Positions 1-9,240 of a DNA stretch of 64,000 bases are shown in pieces. Under the pieces are notes generated by a model. That model was not told where the DNA came from, made no database searches, and saw only the letters and a list, made by a program, of their open reading frames with translations. The DNA is from Blattabacterium cuenoti (GTDB taxonomy: Bacteria; Bacteroidota; Bacteroidia; Flavobacteriales; Blattabacteriaceae). The translations under genes and the position numbers were made by a program. Each line of letters begins with the position of its first letter. The first letter of the stretch is position 1. The stretch lies in NCBI RefSeq assembly GCF_014251375.1, contig NZ_CP059187.1, forward strand, positions 425,810-489,809. Direction: 5' to 3'.

Positions 1-801
1 AAAAACATTTTTTACCGGTTTTTCAACCATAAATATGGTTGAAAAAAATTGTTGTTTATATGCAATCCAATTCAAATTAGATATGTTTTTTTCTTCTGTA
101 TTTTTTTCAGATAGATAATTAACAGAATTAGAATGATTCTTAGTAGAAAAATTAGAATAATAAACTTGAGTATAAGAATTTTCCCAATTTCTATCCTTTT
201 CTAGGGAAAAAATTCGTTGTTCTAAATCAATAAAAACCGGTTTTATTTTTAATAAAAAAGAAGCCATTCCTATTGTTCTCACAAATAATTTAATATCATA
301 CTGATTATTTGATCCTAACTGATATATATATTCAACAAATCCTTTTCCATACGGATTTCTGGCTCTCATTATAAGAGTAGTATTTTTTTCATTCTTTTTT
401 AAAGAAAATGGATAAAAATATAAATCTCTTGTATTAATGAAAGAAAATCTGTTTTTAATAAAAAAAATAGTACCATATGAAAAACTAGAATCTTTTATTA
501 AAAAAAGATTTTTTTTATGTAAAAAATGAATGGGATCATAAGCTTTATATTTTTTTAAAAAAACTTCATCAAGAAATCCCCCCAAACTAGAAATTCTAAG
601 TTTTAAAACTTTATTTTCTATGAAAATTTTTTTTATTTTATTTTCTTGATTCCATTTCTTTTTTTTTTCTGATTCTATAAAGAAAATAGATTTCTTCTCT
701 TCTTCTGATCTTAATTGTTTATTATTAGATGTATTTATATACGTAAATATTGTTATAATCAAAAAAATAAGTATCAGTCCAATGATAGGATTATAATCCA
801 A
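1..801 (-). CDS. yidC: YidC membrane protein insertase (N-terminal part, cut by window edge)
   Basis: The frame is open for 267 codons from a TTG at 801 to the window edge, so the C-terminal insertase domain is missing here. YidC inserts and folds inner-membrane proteins, alone or with SecYEG. Residues 5-22 (NPIIGLILIFLI...) form the usual N-terminal membrane anchor. The rest is a long periplasmic region with Bacteroidetes YidC features such as SSLGG near residue 74. TTG is chosen because MDYNPIIGLIL matches family N-termini and a GGAGGG ribosome-binding site sits 8 bases upstream, inside the last codons of pyrG, whose stop is 4 bases away. The two genes are likely translationally coupled. 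Confidence 0.88.
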   Translation of the reverse strand, partial: MDYNPIIGLILIFLIITIFTYINTSNNKQLRSEEEKKSIFFIESEKKKKWNQENKIKKIFIENKVLKLRISSLGGFLDEVFLKKYKAYDPIHFLHKKNLFLIKDSSFSYGTIFFIKNRFSFINTRDLYFYPFSLKKNEKNTTLIMRARNPYGKGFVEYIYQLGSNNQYDIKLFVRTIGMASFLLKIKPVFIDLEQRIFSLEKDRNWENSYTQVYYSNFSTKNHSNSVNYLSEKNTEEKNISNLNWIAYKQQFFSTIFMVEKPVKNVF

Positions 802-805
802 ATTT

Positions 806-2461
806 TTACCCTCCATACATAGAATTTTTTTCCTTATAATCATAGGACTGACTATCTATATTCCCATTGGCAACTTGCACAAAATAAGTAAATAAAGGAT
901 GAGGTTTCGTTATTGTACTTTTATATTCAGGATGATATTGAACTCCTAAAAAAAAAACATGATTTTCTAATTCAAACGCTTCTACTAACCCCGTATCAGG
1001 ATTAATTCCCACCGCTTTCATTCCGAAATTAGAAAAATTTTCTAAATAATCATTATTAAATTCATATCTATGACGATGTCTTTCCCAAATTTCTTTTTTT
1101 CCATAAATAGAAAAAATTTTTGTTCCTTCTTTTAATACACATTTCCAATTTCCTAAACGCATAGTTCCACCTTTTTGTCTTATATTTTTTTGATTTTTCA
1201 TTAACCTAATAACCGGATAAGAAGAATGTGGATTAATTTCATGACTTTCTGCTTTTTTCATTCCTAATACATTTCTAGCGAATTCTATTACTGCTATTTG
1301 CATTCCTAAACAAATTCCAAAAAAAGGAATTTTATTTTCTCTAGCATACTTTGCAGTAAGTATTTTTCCTTCTATTCCTCTATTTCCAAATCCGGGAGCT
1401 ACTAGAATTCCAGAAACTCCCTCAAAATATTTTTGAATATTATTATCTTGAATCATTTCTGAATAAACCCATTTTATATTAACATTAATTTCATTTTTAG
1501 TTCCTGCATGAATCAACGCTTCTATAATTGATTTATATGAATCATGTAAAGAAACATATTTTCCAACTAATGCTATTACCACTTTATATTTAGGATTTTT
1601 ATATTTTTTAACAAAAGATTTCCATTTTTTTAAATTAGGAGGAATAACAGTAGATAAATTTAAATGTTTCAAAACTACTTTGTCAAAATTTTGAATATGT
1701 AATAAACAAGGAATATCATATATAATTTTAGTATTAATCGATTCAATCACATGCTCTTGTTTAACATTGCAAAACAATGCTAATTTTTTACGAATATTAT
1801 GAGAAATATGTTTTTCCGTTCTACAAACTAAAATATCAGCTTTTATCCCTTTTTCCATTAAACTTCTAACAGAATGTTGAGTCGGTTTTGTTTTTACTTC
1901 TCCAGTAAAAGAAATATACGGTAATAAAGTTAAATGAATAACTAATCCATTAAATTCCCCTAATTCCCACTTCAATTGACGTACAGATTCAATATAAGGA
2001 AGAGATTCTATATCTCCAACAGTTCCCCCAATTTCAGTAATAACAATATCATAAATTTCTGATTCTCCAAGAATTTTAATACGTCTTTTAATTTCATTTG
2101 TAATATGAGGAATTACTTGTACTGTTTTTCCTAAATAATTTCCTTTTCTCTCATTATCAATAACTTTTTTATATATCATTCCAGATGTAACATTATTTTC
2201 TTTCGTAGTAGATTGATTTAAAAACCGTTCATAATGTCCTAAATCTAAATCTGTTTCCGCTCCATCTTTAGTTACAAAACATTCTCCATGTTCATAAGGA
2301 TTTAAAGTCCCGGGGTCTATATTAAAATAAGGATCTAATTTTTGAATTGTCACTTTATATCCTCTAGATTTTAACAACATTCCTAATGAAGCTGATACTA
2401 TTCCTTTTCCCAAAGAAGAACTTACTCCACCTGTAACAAAAATATATTTTGTTCTTCTCAT
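806..2461 (-). CDS. pyrG: CTP synthase
   Basis: CTP synthase makes CTP from UTP, ATP and glutamine in the cytoplasm. The 551 residues match the usual length. The N-terminal synthase domain begins with the SSSLGKG P-loop region (14-20) and carries DGAETDLDLGHYER at 66-79. The C-terminal class I glutamine amidotransferase domain has the nucleophile Cys384 in GICLGMQ and the His510/Glu512 pair in GVQYHPEY. No key residue is missing. The gene lies directly upstream of yidC, with 4 bases between stop and start, and appears to be the first gene of the pair. The start codon is ATG. Confidence 0.97.
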   Translation of the reverse strand: MRRTKYIFVTGGVSSSLGKGIVSASLGMLLKSRGYKVTIQKLDPYFNIDPGTLNPYEHGECFVTKDGAETDLDLGHYERFLNQSTTKENNVTSGMIYKKVIDNERKGNYLGKTVQVIPHITNEIKRRIKILGESEIYDIVITEIGGTVGDIESLPYIESVRQLKWELGEFNGLVIHLTLLPYISFTGEVKTKPTQHSVRSLMEKGIKADILVCRTEKHISHNIRKKLALFCNVKQEHVIESINTKIIYDIPCLLHIQNFDKVVLKHLNLSTVIPPNLKKWKSFVKKYKNPKYKVVIALVGKYVSLHDSYKSIIEALIHAGTKNEINVNIKWVYSEMIQDNNIQKYFEGVSGILVAPGFGNRGIEGKILTAKYARENKIPFFGICLGMQIAVIEFARNVLGMKKAESHEINPHSSYPVIRLMKNQKNIRQKGGTMRLGNWKCVLKEGTKIFSIYGKKEIWERHRHRYEFNNDYLENFSNFGMKAVGINPDTGLVEAFELENHVFFLGVQYHPEYKSTITKPHPLFTYFVQVANGNIDSQSYDYKEKNSMYGG

Positions 2462-2610
2462 TTAATTAATGTAATTATTTAATGATTTCAATGAATGATA
2501 TTTAATTATTTATTATTTCCTATTTCCTTGTATTTACTCTTAATCTTTAAGACTAAAAAAATAGCTAAATTTACAATTTTAAAAACTTTAATTAAAAAAA
2601 ACTAAAATTT

Positions 2611-2644
2611 TTGTAAAAAAAATTCTAATTTTTTTTTATATTTG
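2611..2644 (+). promoter_or_regulatory. Bacteroidetes-type promoter of the SRP RNA
   Basis: TATATTTG at 2637-2644 is a perfect match to the -7 element TAnnTTTG of Bacteroidetes. A TTTTTG run ends at 2613 as a possible -33 element, but the spacing of 23 bases is long. The predicted start near 2650 fits the 5' end of the SRP RNA at about 2655-2659. Confidence 0.5.
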
Positions 2645-2658
2645 TCAAAATACTTAAC

Positions 2659-2759
2659 GGAGCAAGTCCTACACAATCAGCTCCCTATAAAACCTCCAGG
2701 GTGGGAACACAGCAAAGGTAAATACGGTAGTAGCGATGTGATGTAGGTTCGCTTGCTCC
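2659..2759 (+). ncRNA. ffs: Signal recognition particle RNA (4.5S type)
   Basis: This is the RNA of the signal recognition particle, which with Ffh targets nascent membrane proteins to the membrane. The 5' arm GGAGCAAG (2659-2666) pairs with CTTGCTCC (2752-2759). The apical part holds the conserved core, with CAGG then GTGGGAACACAGCA then AGGTA, where the GGAA tetraloop and the asymmetric internal loop bind Ffh. It is the short bacterial form without an Alu domain. A run of seven T follows at once, which can serve as its terminator, and clpX begins 28 bases later on the same strand. Confidence 0.93.
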
Positions 2760-2786
2760 TTTTTTTCATCATGCATAAAATGAAAG

Positions 2787-4040
2787 ATGGAAGATTTATT
2801 TAAATGCAATTTTTGTGGAAGAAAAAAAAATGAAATAACTTTTCTTATATCAGGAATAAATGGACATATTTGTAACTTTTGTATAGAAAAAACTTATTCT
2901 TTAATTCATAAAAAATTAGAACAAAAAAAAGAAATTGATGAACAACAACTGATTAAGTTTTTAAAAAAACCTAAAGAAATAAAAAAGTTTTTAGATCAAT
3001 ATGTTGTAGGACAAGATGAAGCAAAAAAAGTTATTTCTGTTGCTGTCTATAATCATTATAAAAGAATTCAATTTATAGTAGAGAATAAAAAAAATAAAAT
3101 AGAAAAAAAAGACATTAAAAATGAAAAAATAGAAATAGAAAAATCCAATATTTTGTTAATTGGAAATACAGGAACCGGAAAAACATTACTTGCTAAAAGT
3201 ATTTCTAAACTTTTAAAAATTCCTTTCACTATAGCAGATGCAACAACTTTAACTGAAGCTGGATATGTTGGAGAAGATGTGGAATCTATTTTATCTAGAT
3301 TGTTACAATCTGTTAATTATAATATTAATTCTGCTGAAAAAGGAATCGTATTTATTGATGAAATTGATAAAATTTCTAAAAAAAGTAATAGTAATCCATC
3401 TATTACTAGAGACGTGTCTGGAGAAGGTGTTCAACAAGCTCTACTTAAAATATTAGAAGGAACTATAATAAATGTTCCTCCGCAAGGAGGAAGAAAACAT
3501 CCTGATCAAAAAATGATACCAATCAATACAGAAAATATTTTATTTATAGCTGGAGGAACATTTGATGGAATAGAAAAAATTTTATCAAATAGAATCAATC
3601 AATATTCTACTATTGGATATCACACTCAATCTAAAAAAATTGAAAAAAAGGATGTAATTTTTTTTAAAAATATAATATCTGATGATTTAAAAAAATTCGG
3701 ATTGATTCCAGAGCTCATTGGAAGATTTCCTATTATAACTTATCTAAATCCATTAAATAAAATAATGTTAAAAAAAATTTTAACAGAACCCAAAAATGCT
3801 TTGATTAAACAATATCAAGAATTATTTAACATGGATAAAATTTCTCTAAATGTTACAAATAAAGCCTTAAATATTATAGTAGATAAAACTATTCAATTAG
3901 GATTAGGAGCTAGAGGATTACGTTTTTTTTGCGAAAAACTTTTTTTAGATTATATGTTTAATATTGACGATCATATAGAAGAAAATATTCATAAAAAATT
4001 GAATATAGATGAAAATGTAGCTAAAAAAAAATTATCGTAA
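2787..4040 (+). CDS. clpX: ATP-dependent Clp protease ATP-binding subunit ClpX
   Basis: ClpX is the AAA+ unfoldase that feeds substrates to ClpP. The N-terminal zinc-binding domain is intact, with Cys7, Cys10, Cys29 and Cys32. Walker A is GNTGTGKT at 126-133 and Walker B is FIDEIDK. GARGLR near the C-terminus is the sensor 2 region. The length of 417 residues is normal. The ClpP-binding IGF loop appears as IGY. clpP is not in this window, so the partner cannot be checked. The gene follows the SRP RNA closely and converges with obg, whose stop is 5 bases beyond. Confidence 0.96.
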   Translation: MEDLFKCNFCGRKKNEITFLISGINGHICNFCIEKTYSLIHKKLEQKKEIDEQQLIKFLKKPKEIKKFLDQYVVGQDEAKKVISVAVYNHYKRIQFIVENKKNKIEKKDIKNEKIEIEKSNILLIGNTGTGKTLLAKSISKLLKIPFTIADATTLTEAGYVGEDVESILSRLLQSVNYNINSAEKGIVFIDEIDKISKKSNSNPSITRDVSGEGVQQALLKILEGTIINVPPQGGRKHPDQKMIPINTENILFIAGGTFDGIEKILSNRINQYSTIGYHTQSKKIEKKDVIFFKNIISDDLKKFGLIPELIGRFPIITYLNPLNKIMLKKILTEPKNALIKQYQELFNMDKISLNVTNKALNIIVDKTIQLGLGARGLRFFCEKLFLDYMFNIDDHIEENIHKKLNIDENVAKKKLS

Positions 4041-4045
4041 TTAAA

Positions 4046-5062
4046 TTAATTGATTAAATTACTTTTTTTTTGTAGCAAATTCCATAATTTATCTTTTAAT
4101 ATTGTTAAACCTTCTCCTGTAAAAGAAGAAATGAATGTTATATCATTTTCTCCTAATGAAGAAAAAATTGTTTTTATTTTATTTTTTTCTTTCAAAGAAA
4201 TTAAGTCGGATTTAGAAATAGCTAACAAACGTTTTTTATTCAATAAATTTGGATTGAATTCTTTTAATTCATTCAATAAAATAAAATATTCTATTTCTTT
4301 TTTTTTTGTTTTTTCTGAAGAAAAAAGAAATAATAAAATAGAGTTTCGTTCTACATGTTTTAAAAATTGATATCCTAATCCTTTTCCTTGTGATGCATTT
4401 TCTATGATTCCAGGAATATCTGCCAATACAAAAGAATTATAATTTATAAATGCTATCCCCAAATGAGGTTTTTTAGTTGTAAAAGAAAAATTTCCTATTT
4501 TTGGTTTTGCTTTTGTAAGTGTAGAAAGTAAGGTAGATTTTCCTGAATTAGGAAATCCGATTAATCCAACATCCGCTAAAATTTTCAATTCTAAATAAAT
4601 CCAACTTCCCATAGTTTTTATTCCAGGTTGTGCATAATAAGGAGATTTAATTTTTGAATTTTTGAAAAAAAAATTCCCTCTTCCTCCTTTTCCTCCTTTA
4701 AATAAAACTTTTTCTTGAAGATTTTTGTCAATTTCTAAAATAATTTCCTTGTTTTTATCTTTAACAACAGTTCCTAAAGGAACTTCTATAAATAAATTTT
4801 TTCCATTTGATCCAGTAACATTCTTTTTTTTTCCAGAAAATCCAGATTGAGCTATCCAATGTCTATGATATTTCAAATGAAAAAATGTATTTATATGCGA
4901 ATTCCCTTTAATAATAATATTTCCTCCTTTTCCTCCTGATCCTCCATCAGGTCCGCCTTTTTTTATATTTTTTTCTCTATGGAAATGAATGCTCCCAGAT
5001 CCTCCATCTCCACTTTTGCAAAAAATTTTTACAAAATCTATAAAATTATCTTTCATATTCAT
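4046..5062 (-). CDS. obg: GTPase Obg/CgtA
   Basis: Obg is a GTPase that binds the 50S ribosomal subunit and links ribosome assembly to nutrient state. The N-terminal glycine-rich OBG fold is visible (GDGGSGS at 18-24, GGPDGGSGGKGG at 36-47, GGKGGRGN at 123-130). The G1 motif GFPNSGKST spans 169-177 and DIPG is the G3 motif. At 338 residues it lacks the variable C-terminal OCT extension, as in many short Obg proteins. It follows adk on the minus strand with a 20-base gap, so the two are probably co-transcribed, adk first. Confidence 0.95.
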   Translation of the reverse strand: MNMKDNFIDFVKIFCKSGDGGSGSIHFHREKNIKKGGPDGGSGGKGGNIIIKGNSHINTFFHLKYHRHWIAQSGFSGKKKNVTGSNGKNLFIEVPLGTVVKDKNKEIILEIDKNLQEKVLFKGGKGGRGNFFFKNSKIKSPYYAQPGIKTMGSWIYLELKILADVGLIGFPNSGKSTLLSTLTKAKPKIGNFSFTTKKPHLGIAFINYNSFVLADIPGIIENASQGKGLGYQFLKHVERNSILLFLFSSEKTKKKEIEYFILLNELKEFNPNLLNKKRLLAISKSDLISLKEKNKIKTIFSSLGENDITFISSFTGEGLTILKDKLWNLLQKKSNLIN

Positions 5063-5082
5063 TGATAAAATATTATGTTTTT

Positions 5083-5667
5083 TTATAATAAATTATTTAT
5101 TATTTTTTTTTCAATGAAAAAGGATATTTTTTCTATTGAATAAGAGGCATTTAATTCAACTATATTTTTTTCCCATTTACTACTATTCCAAATAAATGCA
5201 GTTTTTTTATTATATTCTTCTATTCTTTTTTGTACAGTGATCATATCTGTATCATCGTCTCTATTACTTATTTTACCTCTTTTTAAAAGTCTATTAATTA
5301 ATAATTTTTTTCTTATAAAGGAAAAAGAAAAAATTATATTTATTCTCCCCAAATAAAATTTATCTAATATTTTTTCTAAAGAAAAAATTTGATTCCTAGT
5401 TCTAGGATACCCATCATATACAATCCCTTTAACGTGAAAATGTTTTTTCATTTCCAAATTTAACATATCTGTAGTTATTTTATCAGGAACTAATATTCCT
5501 TTATTAATATAATGACTCGCAAGTATTCCTAAATTGGTTTCTTTTTTTATGTGATTTCTAAACAGAATTCCAGTAGATAAATGAATAAATCCAAATTTGT
5601 TTGCTACAATCCTTGCTTGAGTTCCTTTTCCACATCCTGGTGGACCAAATAATATAATGTGTATCAT
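5083..5667 (-). CDS. adk: Adenylate kinase
   Basis: Adenylate kinase interconverts ATP + AMP and 2 ADP. The P-loop GPPGCGKGTQA lies at 8-18, the AMP-binding STG at 31-33, and DGYPRT at 85-90 replaces the common DGFPRT. At 194 residues it is the short form without a zinc-binding LID. Arginines of the LID and core (KRGKISNRDDD) are present. It lies upstream of obg in the same orientation. The 185 bases between this gene and lpd hold no recognisable gene. A decayed neighbour is possible, but I see no homology there. Confidence 0.95.
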   Translation of the reverse strand: MIHIILFGPPGCGKGTQARIVANKFGFIHLSTGILFRNHIKKETNLGILASHYINKGILVPDKITTDMLNLEMKKHFHVKGIVYDGYPRTRNQIFSLEKILDKFYLGRINIIFSFSFIRKKLLINRLLKRGKISNRDDDTDMITVQKRIEEYNKKTAFIWNSSKWEKNIVELNASYSIEKISFFIEKKIINNLL

Positions 5668-5852
5668 ATAAAAATTATGAATCTTATTTACTATTTTACT
5701 TACAATAATGAATAATGATTTCCGATTCTTCTAATTCTATTCTAATAAATTGTAGAAAAAGAAGATTATTAGTTGGAGAGTTTTTTTTTGATTTAATAAA
5801 TAGTATTCAATCAAAATTTTTATGAAAAACTTTTTTTTTGTGACTTGTGTAT

Positions 5853-7247
5853 TTACAAATGAATAGTTTTTCCATAAGCATTTGCTACAGATTCTAAAAT
5901 AGATTCACTTAAAGAAGGATGTGGATGAATACTGTTTATTATTTCACAATGAGTAGCTTCTAATTTTCTAGAAACTACCACTTCGGAGATAATTTCTGTG
6001 ACATTATTTCCTATCATCTGACATCCCAACCATTCATCATATTTGGAATCAAAAATTACCTTAACAAATCCCTCTGGATTATCATCAGAGATAGATTTTC
6101 CAAGTGCTGAAAAAGGGAATTTTCCTATTCTAATTTGATATCCTTTTTCTTTAGCTTCTTTTTCTGTATACCCAACAGAAGCTATTTCAGGAAAACAATA
6201 AACACATTTTGGAATATTATTATAATCTATTTTTGGAGAATTTAAACATTTTATATTTTCAACACATGAAATTGCCTCATGTGAAGCTACATGCGCTAAA
6301 GAAGGGGTTTCTATTACATCTCCAATAGCATAATATTCATCTATATTAGTTCTATAATTTTTATCAACGGATATAAACTCTTTTTCAGTAGTGCGAATCC
6401 CTACCTCTTCTAATCCAATTGATTTAATATTTGGAGTAACTCCAATTGCGGAAAGTACTATATCTGTTTCTAACGATATTTCTTGTTTATTAATAGTTTG
6501 AATATGAACTGTAACACCTTTGTTTTTATTAAATTCTATTTTTTTAATAGTAGATGACAAATAAATTTTAATTCCTTTTTTCTCAAAAGAATCTTTTAAA
6601 TAAGAAGATATTTCTATATCTAAATTTGGAAAAATCTGGGGACAAATTTCTAAAATAGTAATCTCTGTCCCCATAGAACTATAAAAATATGCAAACTCTA
6701 AACCTATGGGGCCAGATCCGATAATAATCATTTTTTTAGGAAGTGTTTTAAGAGAAAGTGCTTCTTTATACCCTATAACTTTTTTTTCATCTTGTTGAAA
6801 TTCTTTTTTTATTTTCGATTTTGATCCAGTAGCTATGATAATATGAGAAGCGTTATGTTCCTCTATTTTTTTTCCACTTTTTAATATTTCAACTCTTTTC
6901 CCACTTTTTAATTTTGCATTTCCATATATAACATGAACTCCATTTTTTTTCATTAGAAATGAAACTCCTTTTTTCATTTTATTAACAACATTCCTACTTT
7001 TTTGAATTATTTTTGAATAGTTAACTTTTATTTCATCTATTTCAAATAATTCTCTGTTTTTTTTTATATTTTGCAATATTTTAGCACTATTTAAAATAGA
7101 TTTTGTAGGAATACATCCCCAATTTAAACAAACACCTCCTAAAGATTCTTTTTCAATAAGAGCAGTTTTCATCCCTAGTTGTGAAGCTCGTATAGATGCA
7201 ACATAACCCCCCGGTCCGCTTCCTAAAATAATAACATCAAAATACAT
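5853..7247 (-). CDS. lpd: Dihydrolipoyl dehydrogenase (E3)
   Basis: This FAD enzyme reoxidises dihydrolipoamide in the pyruvate and 2-oxoglutarate dehydrogenase complexes and in the glycine cleavage system; gcvT lies elsewhere in this window. The FAD motif GSGPGG is at 9-14, the redox cysteines Cys40 and Cys45 are in GGVCLNWGCIPTK, the NAD motif GSGPIGLEFA is near residue 180, and the catalytic HPHPSLSE lies near the C-terminus. The length of 464 residues is normal. A consensus promoter stands 60-90 bases upstream, so it is probably transcribed alone. Confidence 0.96.
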   Translation of the reverse strand: MYFDVIILGSGPGGYVASIRASQLGMKTALIEKESLGGVCLNWGCIPTKSILNSAKILQNIKKNRELFEIDEIKVNYSKIIQKSRNVVNKMKKGVSFLMKKNGVHVIYGNAKLKSGKRVEILKSGKKIEEHNASHIIIATGSKSKIKKEFQQDEKKVIGYKEALSLKTLPKKMIIIGSGPIGLEFAYFYSSMGTEITILEICPQIFPNLDIEISSYLKDSFEKKGIKIYLSSTIKKIEFNKNKGVTVHIQTINKQEISLETDIVLSAIGVTPNIKSIGLEEVGIRTTEKEFISVDKNYRTNIDEYYAIGDVIETPSLAHVASHEAISCVENIKCLNSPKIDYNNIPKCVYCFPEIASVGYTEKEAKEKGYQIRIGKFPFSALGKSISDDNPEGFVKVIFDSKYDEWLGCQMIGNNVTEIISEVVVSRKLEATHCEIINSIHPHPSLSESILESVANAYGKTIHL

Positions 7248-7307
7248 AAATACAAGATATTATAAATCAAATAAAAATAAATAAATGTGATCTATAATAT
7301 AAATTTA

Positions 7308-7338
7308 CAAATTTAATTTTCATTAATTTTTGCAAAAA
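7308..7338 (-). promoter_or_regulatory. Bacteroidetes-type promoter of lpd
   Basis: On the minus strand TAAATTTG (7315-7308) fits TAnnTTTG, and TTTTTG (7338-7333) serves as the -33 element with 17 bases between. The predicted start near 7301 leaves a leader of about 55 bases before the lpd ATG. The rest of the spacer up to tal (7491) is A+T-rich with no gene that I can see. Confidence 0.5.
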
Positions 7339-7490
7339 AAATATAAAAAAATCAAAAAAATAAATCATATAAAATTTTTTAAAAAAATTCGTTTTTTGTA
7401 TGTATATTATATGATGCATTATGAAATTTAATTGAAAAAAAATCATAATAATAAAGATAACATCTAACTAATAAGAATAAGAATTAGATC

Positions 7491-8162
7491 ATGAAGTTTT
7501 TTATAGATACTGCTAATTTAGATGAAATAAAAGAAGCTAAAAAAATGGGGATTTTGGATGGTGTAACTACAAATCCTTCTTTAATAGCAAAAGAATCTAT
7601 TTATAATAAAAATGATATTTATAAACATTACATATCTATTTGTAATATTTTAGGTAAAAAAAATTCAAAAAATGTTAGTGCAGAGATTGTTAGCGTTGAT
7701 TACCTTGACATGGTACAAGAAGGAGAAGAGATTTCATCATTACATCCAAAAATTGTTGTTAAAATTCCTGCAACAGAAAACGGGATAAAAACTATAAAAT
7801 ATTTATCAAAAAAAAACATTAAAACTAATTGTACACTCATATTTTCATCCGGACAAGCACTTTTAGCGGCTAAATCGGGATCTTATTATGTTTCTCCATT
7901 TTTAGGAAGATTAGATGATATCTCTCAAAATGGATTGGATTTAATAAAAGAAATTAAAACTATTTATAGTTTATATCGTTTTGATACAAAAATTATAGCC
8001 GCATCTATACGTCATCCTTTACATATTATAGAATGTGCAAAAATAGGAATAGATGCTATAACTTCTCCAAGAAACATTATATCAAATCTTATAAATCATC
8101 CTTTAACGAAAATAGGATTAGAAAAATTTTTAAAAGACTATAAGAAAAAAATACGTAATTAA
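7491..8162 (+). CDS. tal: Transaldolase of the small TalC/Fsa-like family
   Basis: A short transaldolase of the pentose phosphate pathway, 223 residues, typical of the 215-220 residue family. FIDTANLDEIKEA at 4-16, GVTTNPSL at 24-31 and the Schiff-base Lys91 in VVKIPAT are the family motifs. The close relatives include fructose-6-phosphate aldolase, so the exact reaction cannot be told from sequence alone. In a reduced genome a transaldolase role is more likely. It converges with the omega-like subunit gene 14 bases downstream. Confidence 0.88.
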   Translation: MKFFIDTANLDEIKEAKKMGILDGVTTNPSLIAKESIYNKNDIYKHYISICNILGKKNSKNVSAEIVSVDYLDMVQEGEEISSLHPKIVVKIPATENGIKTIKYLSKKNIKTNCTLIFSSGQALLAAKSGSYYVSPFLGRLDDISQNGLDLIKEIKTIYSLYRFDTKIIAASIRHPLHIIECAKIGIDAITSPRNIISNLINHPLTKIGLEKFLKDYKKKIRN

Positions 8163-8175
8163 AAAAAGTGAAAAT

Positions 8176-8191
8176 ATTAAATTGATTTAAT
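8176..8191. terminator. Possible bidirectional terminator between tal and the omega-like gene
   Basis: ATTAAAT and ATTTAAT form a perfect 7-bp A/T stem around a 2-base loop, with T runs on the plus-strand side and A runs on the other. It lies at the convergent 3' ends. The stem has no G-C pairs, so its strength is doubtful. Confidence 0.3.
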
Positions 8192-8503
8192 TTTTATTTT
8201 TCCATCTAAAAAATACTGTAAGGATATAGATGTAGGTTTTGGCAACTTCTCATAAAATTTTGATAATTCTATTTGCTCTTTGTTTTCAAATATTTCTTCC
8301 AAATGATTTTTATTCATTATACTAAATTCCTCTAATTTTCTATCTAAATCATTTTTTAAACGAGAACTAATTTCTCGACTTATTTTTTCTAAAATACAAA
8401 TTACTTCATAAATGTTTCTTTTTGATAGTTTCTCCAAAACCATACGATCTACGGGTTCAGTATTCATTGGAGCTTTAATGTATTTTAAAAAATTCATTTT
8501 CAA
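8177..8503 (-). CDS. rpoZ: DNA-directed RNA polymerase omega-like subunit (Bacteroidetes RpoZ/Rpb6 type)
   Basis: A 108-residue protein with the Bacteroidetes omega-like pattern: N-terminal Lys/Ala-Pro-rich start, NIYEVICILEKISREISSRL in the middle and FYEKLPKPTSISLQYFLDGKI at the end. It is expected to bind beta-prime and help polymerase assembly. Its place next to bamD is the usual one in Flavobacteriia and supports the call. Its start codon overlaps the stop of bamD by 4 bases (ATGA type), so the two are likely coupled. Confidence 0.8.
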   Translation of the reverse strand: MKMNFLKYIKAPMNTEPVDRMVLEKLSKRNIYEVICILEKISREISSRLKNDLDRKLEEFSIMNKNHLEEIFENKEQIELSKFYEKLPKPTSISLQYFLDGKIKIKSI

Positions 8504-9240
8504 TTATTCATTAATTTTTTATAAAGATCTTGCAATTTCTTTATATGATAGTAATTATTTGGATATGATTTGACATATTTCTTATATGATTCTAAAAAGT
8601 CAGAAATATTTTTTTTGTGATTTGTATTATTAGCTATGGCTATCCTATATCTAATAATACAAATTTTATATAAAACATTTTCTTTGAAATTGCTTTTTGG
8701 AAAATCATTTAAAAAATCTCGGAAAGAAACTAAAGCTGCATAATTTTTCTGCATAGAAAAATATATATTAGCTATATAATAATCTTTTTTTTCAATTTTT
8801 TTCAACAGTTCATTCAAAAGTTTATTCGCTTCTGTTATTTTAGAACTGTTTTGAAATCTTTGAATAAATTGATTTAAAATATCAATAGCCATATAAGTAT
8901 TTTTTTGATCTAAATCAAAATTCAACGAGGAAAAATAAAAATTTAATCCTTTTCTGAAAAATTCATATTCTTCAAAATTTTTTTCTTCTTTAGTTTCAGA
9001 ATAAGACTGAATGTTTTTTCTATAAAAAAATTTTTGAAATAACTCTTTTTTTTCATCCCATTTACTATTATTGCGATTAATAATTTCTTTTCTATCTGTA
9101 GAATAAATTTCTTCTCTAACTTTTTCTTTACTTTCTCTATCTAGTACATTTAGTACATTACCGTATCCATATACAGAAGAACTTAAAAAAACCAAAAATA
9201 AAATCAAAATACAAATATTTTTTTTTTGATTCATATTCAA
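8500..9240 (-). CDS. bamD: Outer-membrane assembly protein BamD, without lipobox
   Basis: BamD is the TPR-type subunit of the BAM complex that inserts beta-barrels into the outer membrane. Residues from about 100 on match the flavobacterial family: FDLDQKNTYMAIDIL, a TEANKLLNELL helix, then YYIANIYFSMQKNYAALVSF and FPKSNF repeats. The N-terminus is hydrophobic (residues 9-26), but no cysteine follows it; the only nearby Cys is residue 10, before the hydrophobic core. At 246 residues it is somewhat short, and the first TPR looks eroded. It is overlapped by ferritin upstream and rpoZ downstream. Confidence 0.82.
   Translation of the reverse strand: MNMNQKKNICILILFLVFLSSSVYGYGNVLNVLDRESKEKVREEIYSTDRKEIINRNNSKWDEKKELFQKFFYRKNIQSYSETKEEKNFEEYEFFRKGLNFYFSSLNFDLDQKNTYMAIDILNQFIQRFQNSSKITEANKLLNELLKKIEKKDYYIANIYFSMQKNYAALVSFRDFLNDFPKSNFKENVLYKICIIRYRIAIANNTNHKKNISDFLESYKKYVKSYPNNYYHIKKLQDLYKKLMNN

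Noticed and set aside
5668..5852. Possible lost gene between adk and lpd
   Set aside because: I translated the spacer and saw only short frames without any recognisable motif.
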